Shown: positions 1 through 9,464 of the stretch, in pieces | How the letters are laid out: the number at the start of each line of letters is the position of its first letter | How positions within the stretch are numbered: position 1 is the first letter of the stretch | Source of the DNA: Ligustrum vulgare | Taxonomy: Eukaryota; Streptophyta; Magnoliopsida; Lamiales; Oleaceae | Reading direction: 5' to 3' | Length of the DNA: 64,000 nt | Assembly: GCA_963555705.1 (NCBI GenBank) | Contig: OY743176.1 | Coordinates: 44,903,026-44,967,025, forward strand | Notes under the pieces: generated by a model | What the model saw: only the letters and a program-made list of their open reading frames with translations | Told to the model about the DNA's origin: nothing | Databases searched by the model: none | Position numbers and translations under genes: made by a program

Positions 1-900
1 TTACGGAAAAATAAAAAAATTATGGTAAAAATTTTTTGCTCATGCGATCGCACATTTTAATACCATGTGATCACACGTCAACTGATTAAATTTCGGTTTA
101 ACGTAAAGCCATGTGGTTGCATGGATTATAAGCGTGCGATTGCACAGTTATCCTGAAAATGTGCATCTTTTGGAAGAGTTGCATGGTTTGGAAGGGTTGC
201 ATGGTTTGACTTCAACCTCTTCGTCCACAACCCTTCATACTCTATAAATAAGACCCTTGTTGTGTCCTATTCCACAGACCAATGATATGTAATAACACTA
301 TCATTCTCTCATCTCCTCTTAAATCAATATTCTTTCATTTGTTGCGTAATTTTGATATTCTTGTTCATTTCATTTTTTGGAATACAAAAGTCAAAATTCT
401 GATTCGTTGTTCATGTGTTTTGAACTGCTACAAAAATAAGTAGGAGTCGTTATATTTTGAGAGTCGATTGTCATAATCCTAGGCACCGTTGTAGGACAAA
501 TTCGACTTAAGGACAAAGTGTTTAACACTTGTCTCGACTTTGTTCTTTTCTTCTCTTTTCTTGTTTTTCATTTCGTTATTCCGTCCATTTATTGGCACGG
601 ACTTCATATATATATTCTATTTTTTTGGAATCACTATATACAATATATTTCAATAACATTATATTACTTGACATTCAATGAAGGTGCGTTAAGTATCTCA
701 TTTAAAAATTATTTAAATACTTGACTCATTTTCATTTGAAATCGGATAACTTAATGTTCATCTCGAGCGATAGAGCAAAATCGCTTTATAGGCACCGTGC
801 AACGTAGTACTCCAGCTAGTGAGCAATAAAAGTATCCCAGGTTTTTCAATGATGTGTCAAGATTTGATTGTCAAAAAGACAAGGAAATAGGGAGAGAAGA
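1..900 (+). promoter_or_regulatory. LTR-like fragment with TATA box
   Basis: This AT-rich, non-coding stretch looks like part of an LTR cut by the window edge. A TATA-type element (CTATAAATAAG) lies near 241-251. It follows a cluster of short G/C-containing palindromes (TGCGATCGCA at 43, TGTGATCACA at 66, a related GTGCGATTGCAC at 134) and a repeated TTGCATGGTTTG motif near 180-210. No partner repeat, primer-binding site or target duplication is visible, so the family is not assigned. An ordinary plant promoter with its gene lost is the alternative. Confidence 0.35.
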
Positions 901-1414
901 TCTAGACACGGTAAGTTAAAAGTAACCCACTAACCCACTCAAGCAACTTTCTTTTCTTGGTTACTAATCCAGTACTTTGGATGTGATAGGGATGATAAAA
1001 TTTGAATGAAAAGAAAATAAATTTCAAGGTATTAAATTATTGAGAATTGAATTTTTTGGGAATTAAAAGTTTAATGTATTTGATTGATTTAATTTTTAAG
1101 TGAAAAAGTGAGAAATTTTTCAACTTTTGTTATTTGATTAAGATTATTTTTCATGAAAAATAAAGAAAAATTTAGTTATTTTAATAAATTTTTTAAATTT
1201 TTTTCACACATTTGTACTTGATAATAATAATGTTAATTTTGAAAAAAATAAATAAATCAATTAACAACAACAAAAAGGATCTAACGTGACGAAAATTGTA
1301 TAAGATTTTCCATGAAAAATAAAACCTCCTCCCCCTTGAAAAATAAATTCATCCAAAATAAGGAAAATACTGAATTTCGAGACAATTAAGAAAATGAATT
1401 CCTTGGAAAACTTA

Positions 1415-1589
1415 AAGCTTGTTTGGTAATGTGAAATTTTTTGATTTTTGTAATTTTTTTTAGTTTTTTGATGTATGTGTAGTTTAAAAATGTTTGAAAA
1501 GTCAAAAATGGTGGGCTTGACTAAGAATGGATGGTTGAGATTGAATTTGAAAAGTTGTGGTAAAAGTTTTACCTTTACCAAAAAAGCTC
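1415..1589. mobile_element. Tourist-like MITE (PIF/Harbinger type), copy 1
   Basis: This 175-bp non-coding element has imperfect terminal inverted repeats (AAGCTTGTTTGGTAATG on one side, the complement of CCAAAAAAGCTC on the other) and a TTA target duplication at 1412-1414 and 1590-1592. The same 175-bp element occurs in opposite orientation at 33509-33683. TTA duplications and small size fit Tourist MITEs mobilised by PIF/Harbinger transposases. The small ORFs crossing it in both frames are chance. Confidence 0.8.
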
Positions 1590-2352
1590 TTAGACAATCA
1601 AACAACGCAAAATTAAAAAATCACGTGAAGAATCATATTAAAAAATCACATAAAAAATCATATTTTCCATAAAAAACATTGGGTACCAAAAGCAGCCTAA
1701 ATTGACATATCAATATCAATAAGCAATAAAAGGAGGTTGGTTGGTCGAAATTTTTTAGCATGCTTTATATTTGTGGCTAACACGTGAAAATTTTAGTTGG
1801 AACACTTCATTCAAAAACATTACAATGGCAAGCCACGGAGTTCTCATCCATGGTAAATATGTAATTGTACATTTTCCGAACATTTCAACACAGTAGCCCA
1901 TTGGGTAAAATGTTTATAAACAATACACACACACAGTGTAGGATTCAGAAATTTGATTCAGGAATTTTGTTCAGTTAGGATGATCGTTTAAAAAGTTTGT
2001 TTAGTTAGGACGGATATCGATCAAATAACTGTATTTTTCGAGTTCCAACTCAAAAAATCTAACAATTTTTTTCCTCCGACGGATCCAGTATGGGCGAGCC
2101 GCGAACGCCTCAGCTCACCGTGATATGGATCCATCCATGCATACACATTGCTCGAAACCGCTTTTCAATTACAAATTTTACCTTGAAAAAAGCAAAAACT
2201 TTGTTCATAAATGAAAGTACAGCCACCGAACGCATGCGTATTTATTTATAAGATAAAACCTAGTTGAGACAAAGTTTGGTAAATCTACATACAATCAGTA
2301 AATAAAATGAATAATGATACATTTACAATCCTTCTTACAAACCATCTTACAA

Positions 2353-2571
2353 GCTTTCGAGGCATAGCTTAATGGTTGAAAGGTGAGAGTGAAAAATCTC
2401 AGCTGAGTTGACAGTTGTAGGATGGGAGTTCGAATTCTACCAAAGATATGGATGAGACTCTTTACAATCACAGTTAAACAGCATGCTTCCTACTCCACCG
2501 AGACACATTACATCATCTACAAACTTTAGGACAGGGTCTATAGGGGCTCATAAAATTGGATTTCATCATTT
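2353..2571 (+). mobile_element. tRNA-derived SINE
   Basis: This 219-bp body is flanked by a perfect 18-bp target duplication (TTACAAACCATCTTACAA at 2335-2352 and 2572-2589). An internal RNA polymerase III promoter is visible: an A-box-like TAGCTTAATGGTTGAAAGG at 2365-2383 and a B-box-like GAGTTCGAATTCTACC near 2426-2441. The tail is T-rich rather than poly-A, as in plant Au-type SINEs. It is inserted in the outer part of the foldback arm. The short ORF starting at 2483 is a shadow. Confidence 0.8.
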
Positions 2572-2725
2572 TTACAAACCATCTTACAATTCTGACTATT
2601 TGAACATTGTGGCACACCAACTTGCACAGGATATTGAGGCAGTACCAAGAAATCCAAATTATCACAATTGTAATACTATTAAAATACACTTTTCTTGTCT
2701 AAATATCATTTTGTTAGATAATTTA

Positions 2726-3115
2726 CAATGTTTAGAAAATTAGATCGGACTGACAGATTCAATCGAGAAAATCGAAAACCGGTCAAAAAATCGGTCTGGT
2801 TGACCTCAAAAACCGGCTGGTCCAACCAGGAAAACTGGGAACCGACCGGGGTTTTAAAACCCGATTTTCAATTTTATTTTATTTTTTTCTTTTCTCTAGT
2901 TGTTTTAAGTTACTTTTATGTATAATTATATCTTCTAAATGAGTAAATATTGATTTATTTGTAAAATAATATGTTTTTTAGAAAATTTTGTAATTTTTGT
3001 AATAATTTTTTATGTTTTAATTGAAATCGGTTCGACCCATTCAGATCTTTTGATCCTTGATCCGTGATCCGTTGCCTATTCCGATTCGAACCAATTTTCG
3101 ATTTTCTGAACACTA
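2726..3115. mobile_element. hAT-type non-autonomous element (MITE)
   Basis: This 390-bp non-coding insert interrupts the left foldback arm; the other arm shows the uninterrupted sequence at the same point. Terminal inverted repeats CAATGTTTAGAAAAT and the complement of ATTTTCTGAACACTA agree at 12 of the inner 14 positions and resemble hAT ends (CAGTGTT-type). The flanking 8-mers ATAATTTA and ATAATTTG are a 7/8 target duplication, the hAT length. The inside contains GGTTCGA/CCGGTC-rich stretches often seen in such MITEs. Confidence 0.65.
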
Positions 3116-3475
3116 ATAATTTGTTTATTTGCCTACCTTTGGTAAAATTATTTGTTATGTTAAAAAAAGGTAAAATTTATTTGTTTATAAACATAAAATA
3201 ATTTGTTATTTTTAAGGTAAAATATGATGTTAAAAAGTGATTTTAAAATATGTGTGGTCAAAACATAATTTATAAAAGAGTTGTTTATAAACTTAGTATC
3301 CATTCTGTAACGCAATTACTACTCATTTATAAATCAAATTATAAACCATTCAAAATTTCAAACTACTTTTTAATCACATAAATTTTTCGATACCACTTTT
3401 TAATCACACAAATAAATAAATAAATAAATAAATAATAACCGCACATTTAAACGTCACAATTTTAATCTACAAAAA

Positions 3476-4127
3476 ATTGGTTTGAGCAAAGCCTTGCGTC
3501 AAAATACAGACACAAAATGCAGATAAATTTTTTAATAAGATTAGCAAAATTGCCCAAAAGATTGGTACAAAAAGAAGCACAAGCAGTAGCAAAATTTCCA
3601 ACAATTTAATCCACGAAGATTGGAACAAATTCCAAAAAAGAACCATAATTGGTCCAAATGTTTAACTTCGAAATTCTGAAAGCCTATATCGTGGTGTCAA
3701 TTGTATTTGTGTAACTCCAAACTAGGGTAGATGGCAAGATAGTCATGTTACAATATTTGAAGATTTTTGAAATCAAACTAAAAATACCTGTTGTTCTTCG
3801 AATTATTGGTTACATTATTGAATGACATCAAATTTTCAAAAATAACGGTTGCTTAACATCGAAATTTGATGACCATGACAAGTGTATGTTTATAATTTCA
3901 AACTAACATAGATAGTTAAATATTCATGTTATAATGTTTGAAAACTATTGAAACCAAGCTAAAAATACCTCTTGATCTTCAAATCATTGGTTATACTTTT
4001 TTTTTTTCTGGCAATATTAATTATACTGTTGAATAATCCCTAGAATTTCGAATTACAGTTGCTTAACTTCGAAATTTGATGCCCTACGTTGTGATGACAA
4101 GTGTATTTTTATAACTCCAAACAAGTA
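3476..4127 (+). repeat. Tandem repeat spacer of the foldback element
   Basis: From about 3700 the sequence is about three diverged copies of a 180-220 bp unit, marked by CAAACTAGGG (near 3717), CAAACTAACA (near 3898) and CAAACAAGTA (near 4118), each followed by a GTTAxAATxTTTGAA-like stretch. The third copy is split by the Tekay-like LTR at 4128-16481 and resumes at 16482. There is no coding potential. Confidence 0.6.
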
Positions 4128-5205
4128 TGTAACAACCTGAAAATTTCGTACCTTAGTTAATTTATTTAGAAAGTTGTATGCAAGCATTTTCTTAAGAGAA
4201 TAGCAAATTTCACGTTTTTTACGACGAGATAGTATAGAATTTATGAGAAAAAAAGGAGAAATTGACATTAAAGAAAGTTATATACGATGTTTGAACTCAG
4301 TTGGATTGAATTTCATGGTCGAGGACTAAGATGGAAATTTTAGGAAGCCCTATTAATTACAGTTTTGCCATTGAGATGAACACGGCTTTGTGATCATTTT
4401 TTGGATTATATAGTGATCTTTATCTATTCAAGTTATACCATTTTATAATTTATGATGAAATCTAAGCATTGATATCAAATTTGGATACAATTGAGTTCAA
4501 GAAGTATTTCAAAAATCGAACTAAAGTTACATGTGAGAAGTAATTGGAATGTTGAAAATCTCAAAATAATTTTAAGTGTAAATTGGTGGTCGAGTAGCCA
4601 CGTTTGAGAGGGTAATATGAGTAACATGATAATATGATATCTTTGCATATTATACTACCTTATAGTACACAATGAGATGTACGTATTTGTATCAAATTCG
4701 AGCACAATTGAGGTCGGGAACTACTTCAAATATCGAGTTGAAGTTGTATGCTTGAAATGGTAAAGGTGCTGAAAATTCCAGAATTTTGGTTAAGTGTAGA
4801 AACCTAGCGAGCAACCATTTTTGGATGAACGGTACGGGCGGTATAATGATTCGTTTTCTTTGCATTTGTAACCTTTGCGAATTTTGAAGTATGAGTTTTC
4901 CAACGGTATAAAGATTGACCAAAATGAAGCTCGTCTTGACCTTCAAATATTGACCCGAAAGTGGCACCCTGAAAAGAGAAATTTGGAATTTTTAGTATTA
5001 AAATATTATTGGAGAAGACACTTGTCATATTTTATCTTGAGAGATGTTTGAAAACCAACTTATTTTGGTGAGAAGTAATTATTTATCATAAGTAATAGAG
5101 CTTGGATGATAAAAAAAAAAAGAGTTTAAGGACTAGTTTGAAATTACATAAGGGTCAACTTGTGCTAACTTGAATGTTTGGGACCGTTTTGTAAAATTTT
5201 CATAT

Positions 5206-5224
5206 ATGTTTATATATAGAACGA
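5206..5224 (+). promoter_or_regulatory. TATA box of the Tekay-like LTR
   Basis: GTTTATATATAGAACG is the best core-promoter match in the left part of the long LTR. It is followed about 30-60 bp later by a CT-rich, then GA-rich leader (ATTTCTCCTCTTCAAG, then GAGAGAGTGAGACC), as in the 5' leader of plant LTR transcripts. Confidence 0.45.
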
Positions 5225-5902
5225 AATTTCAGCATTTCTCCTCTTCAAGTCGGTGGAGAAACAGAGGAGAACGAGAGAGAGTGAGACCGAGAGGAGAGGA
5301 AGAGAGAAATTGGGAGATGAAGAAGGGAAATTTGAGATGATGAAACCATTAAGTACAATCTAGTTGAGCAAGAAAGGAGTTCTTGAGTTCCTATTTCAAT
5401 TCTTGAGGTAAAGAAGTAATCTCTCCTTCATGATTAAGGTTTAAATTAGAGTTTTGGATTGATTTATCAAGTTTAAAACTAGTAAAGTTGAAGATGATTG
5501 AAACAATTGAATTTAGGATCAATTTAACCCATTCCTTCTTCATTTTCAAGAGAGAACCGAGAGGCAGCCAAGGGAGATAGTTTCTGGCCGAAATTGGAGG
5601 GAAAAAAGGAGAATAAAAAGAGGGAAAAAGAGAGGGAAAATAAAAGGGAAGGGAAGGGAAGAGAAGAGGTAGGAGAAGCTTTGCTTGAAATTTGAGCTCT
5701 CAAAGCATAATTTTTCCTTCCTATAATTCAAGAGGTGAGTGAAACTTAATTTGTGTAATATTGTGTTAAGTTTTTCATATTGTGTTGAAGTATTATCTTT
5801 AAATTTTAGATTCTTATATGTTTGATTGGATAAACTATGTTTAAGATTGAAAGTTAAGAACAAAATTGTCTTCTAAGTGTTTGATGAATTGTTTGAGTAA
5901 AG

Positions 5903-7527
5903 TGATGCGTGTCGCGATACACCAAAATAATAAATAATTCCTTACTCGCTAAATATTAATTAATAATGTAGTAGTGAGAGTAAGGGTCGATCCCACGAGG
6001 AACGGAAACTAATTTTAGTTGTTCGATCAATTAAAATGGAATGGGGGGTTTGTTGTTTGAAATTGCTTGAATAAAAAATATGCATAAAAATAAACAATTA
6101 AATATGACTAGAGAAATAATATAAGAAGAAATCTTGTTCTCGGGTTCGGTTGTGCCATCAATTAATGTTATACCTTTCCTTGTAACGTGTTTCTATCCCT
6201 AGTTCAATTATCAATCATAAATAATCAACAAGCTCTGATTATCTAAATTTTTCCTTATGTGCATTGATTCAAAACAAGCTATTCGAACTAATTCTAGCCA
6301 CAGACAATCCTAAACAAGCTCTTAGGATTTAATGCACGACTAGTATGAAAATTTAGAAGAATAAATTGAATTAAATCGTTAATTACACAAGCTTTAATTA
6401 ATCAATACAAGTTGAATTATTACTAAACCTGCACGAGATTTATTTGCTACTAAAGTAAAGATTCAATGACAATTACGGATCAAGAATCTAAACATAGCAT
6501 AGTCATGAATTCAAAGATCAATAATCCAATTGGCCAAATTAAACTATTAATCAAATAAACTCAATTGAACATTCAAAACATAATAATCCAACAATTGAAA
6601 TAAAGGAATAAATTCATGCTACTAATTTGTAGGAAAAGAAAATAACATAATCAAGTTAACACAACTTCCCCTTTGAACAAGATATGGAATTTAGCCTAAC
6701 ATGGTTGTGGTAGATTCTTCAAGTTGCTTCATGAATTCCATTGTTGTTGATATTCTTGCACTTGAAAATCTCCCAAGAATGCTCTATATTTTTCTCTCAA
6801 TTTTCCTCAATGTCCCGCCTCCTTTTTGTGGTGATTTTGCTCCTTTAATACTCCCAAAATCGTGCCCTAGCTTTACCCCAAAGATATACCAAAGATAGAC
6901 CTTGAATCAGATAAGGAAATTTCTTCCCAAGAAAGTTACGGCCGTAACTTTTATTATTACGGCCGTAAGTAAGCTACTGAAAATTTTCGAAATTTGGAAG
7001 TTACGGCCGTAACTTTACCATTTACGGCCGTAAGTGCATTTCTGTCGAGAAGCGTCTGTGTTCGATGTTTTGGTCATAACTTTCTCTCCCGAAGTCCGAT
7101 TGTGGTGATTCAAGTTGCGTTGGAAAGAAAACTCAAATATCTTACAATTATTCTTGAAATAGCTCTTCCAAAATTCGAAAGTATTCTATGAAAAAATTGA
7201 GCTTCAATCTATGACTAAAATTCATGATCACAATTCTTGCGGGTTTTTGATTTCCAACTTCACCCAAAACCTTATTTGACCATAATTTTTGCATCTAATC
7301 TTCTTCCCACATGTCATTATTGATTTGGAGCTCTTTGAATATACCCTTGAACCTCACTTCTTGATTTTTTTTGTATTTTTTTTTGTCCTGTTTCCTTTCT
7401 TTTTCTTCTTTTTGACCTTACATAGCACAATAAGTGAAAATGCATTAAACGATGCTTCAATAGGATCAAACCAATAAAAAAATAAGATAATAAGTGAATT
7501 AAATACGTGCTAATAAAGCACTTATCA
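5903..7527 (-). repeat. 3' LTR of the Athila-type element
   Basis: This 1625-bp LTR is longer than its partner because it keeps about 120 bp (near 7248-7370) missing from the other LTR. It contains four TTACGGCCGTAA palindromes at 6936, 6957, 7001 and 7022. The 65-codon ORF at 6701-6898, present almost unchanged in the other LTR, is not a gene I recognise. Confidence 0.92.
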
Positions 7528-7545
7528 AATCCCCCACACTTAAAC
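7528..7545 (-). other. Polypurine tract of the Athila-type element
   Basis: On the minus strand the sequence directly before the 3' LTR reads TTTAAGTGTGGGGGATT. It is purine-rich and in the position from which plus-strand DNA synthesis is primed. This fixes the orientation independently of the ORF. Confidence 0.8.
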
Positions 7546-9464
7546 CATTGTTCGTCCTCGAATAATGATGTGAAAGAAAAGAAACATAACTCAAACAAAA
7601 AGATAGACTTACAATCGGAAAGTCAAGGTTACAGCCCACTTCTCTTTTAGTATGAAAATTCAATTGCATAACCGGAGTGTGTTAGTGTGTGCAAGAGATG
7701 CATCATCCATTATCTTCTGAACAAAAATGAAAATCAATACCCCCGGCCCAATTCATTTCCCAATGTGGCTTGTATCCTCCCACCTCTCGTGAGTTCTCTC
7801 TTAACCTCTATCAATGATTTACTACATGGGTGTTAGGTTTTTGGCCAACTTGAAAGTACAGAATATAGACTAAGCAATTCAAACCACTCATAAGCATATG
7901 TAATGGGAGTTAACACCCTCACTAGATATTTCTCTCTTCGCACAAAGTGTATAAGGGTGAGAATTTTCACTCAACTTACTACATGGAGAATCTATTACCA
8001 CAGACTGCTCAAATGTCATAACCGAAGCCAACAATAACACAAGTCTGCTACCCAAATTTGTTCACACTTGAATCTCTTCTCTTCTCTTTTTTTTTCTTCA
8101 CAAATTGAGTGTTTGACTTCCTCAACTACTAATTTTCTTGACTAAACTTCCTTTTCATTGCTTTTTCTCTTTCTCTTTTTTTTTCGAGTATAGACTGCAA
8201 CTTTTTCTCTTTTATTCAAATCATTACGCAGTCACCAGTTGGCACAAGATAGACATTTCCCTGAATCCAGTCCATTACTCACCCGTTACCCAACACAAGA
8301 TAACCATTTCAACTTCTTAGACTTAGACCACAGCATGATTCTCAATCAACAAAAGCTTGCGAATCCTTTCTCTATGGGTTCAAAATAGAGACAATGCGAA
8401 AGAAAGGGTATTCGTGGCTTGTAGCGTGGCATAAAAAATTCAAAGAAAGGCTAAGGCTCAAAAGGGCTTCTACTGGTACATGTATCATGGTAGGCCCTTT
8501 TAGCAGGTCAAATTTGGTTTAACCTAATGCCTCTACTATATTTTGCACTTGAGTCAAGAAGCTACAACGACATGCACAAGAGAGCACATCTAAGTACAAA
8601 CCAACCATACTGACACACATAAAAAAATAGAGCTTAATATAAAGAGTAAAAGTAGCTCATAGGCTCAAAAGCTCACAAATCATGGTTTATATGTGCTTCT
8701 CCCATCCAATTATGAGTTATAGGTCATTGCTCAGTCTTCATTCCGAACTCAAAATCTAGGGGATAAGGATAGAATGAAGTTACTCGGGGCGGTATTTTAT
8801 CATATCAATTTTGGTTTGACTCAATTAGGTTGCAGAAATCTTTCAATTTGTCCCCATTTTCAAACTAATTCAGAAATTATTGGAAAACTCATCTCTATGT
8901 GCTCATTGTTTGTCCGATTATGCGATTTAGGAAGTTGGTGGTTCAAAAATTATAATAAGTGAGGCCGCTTCCAATTAAACCGAAATGTGGGTCTAAGCAC
9001 AATTAAAGCTAACTAACAAAAAAACTGAATGAAGATAAATAAAACAGGGATAACAAAAGATAATAGATAATCATTCCCCCCACACTTAAATTCCACATTG
9101 TCCTCAATGTGGAGCGTGACAATACAAAACAAAATAGGGGAATGTGAATGGAATCAGAAGAAGAGATGGAATTTTAAAAGTTTGCGAAACTTACGGCCGT
9201 GAAGGAATTCACTTACGGCCGTAAGTGTCTCGCTGGATAAAAAAATGATTGAGTTAGTTACGGCCGTGAGATAAGTGATTACGGCCGTAACTTAACTTCT
9301 GTCCCAATTATTTTTTTTTAACTTAAACGGGAAAAAAAATAAAATGAATTAATAATAATAATAAAACAAAAGAAAAATGGGGGAGTAAAGAGACTCCCCT
9401 CTCGGGTTGTCTCCCGAGCAACGCCTTTGTTTACTGTCTTTGGTTAGACTTGTTGTTTCCTCCT
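7546..9464 (-). other. Non-coding 3' internal region of the Athila-type element
   Basis: About 1.9 kb separates the gag-protease stop from the polypurine tract. No pol motif is readable in any frame. It holds a second polypurine-like tract (9074-9091) and a second set of TTACGGCCGTAA-type palindromes (9191-9290). Athila relatives carry long non-coding regions here. The small ORFs on either strand are not convincing. Confidence 0.7.
9074..9091 (-). other. Second, internal polypurine-like tract
   Basis: The plus strand reads CCCCCCACACTTAAATTCC and continues with ACATTGTCCTCAATG. The true tract at 7530 reads CCCCCACACTTAAACC and continues CATTGTTCGTCCTCG. The two 30-bp stretches are clearly related, so the element carries two candidate plus-strand priming sites about 1.5 kb apart. 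Confidence 0.55.

Larger units (their letters stand above)
2310..3475 (+). repeat. Left arm of a foldback-like inverted repeat
   Basis: After discounting the SINE (2353-2571) and the hAT MITE (2726-3115), this arm reads as the reverse complement of 23330-23029 followed by 16834-16640. Matching landmarks include TTACAAACCATCTTACAA near the outer end, the GTTAGATAAT/GTTTATTTGCC stretch, and the AATCACA/AATGAGTAGTAATT stretch inside. The arms are diverged by eye to roughly 75-80%. Exact termini and target duplication could not be fixed, so the superfamily (foldback, MULE or other) is open. Confidence 0.6.

Noticed and set aside
6701..6898. 65-codon ORF found almost unchanged at 12780-12977
   Set aside because: Both lie at the same place in the two LTRs of one element; the sequence is duplicated because LTRs are copies, and no protein family is recognised.
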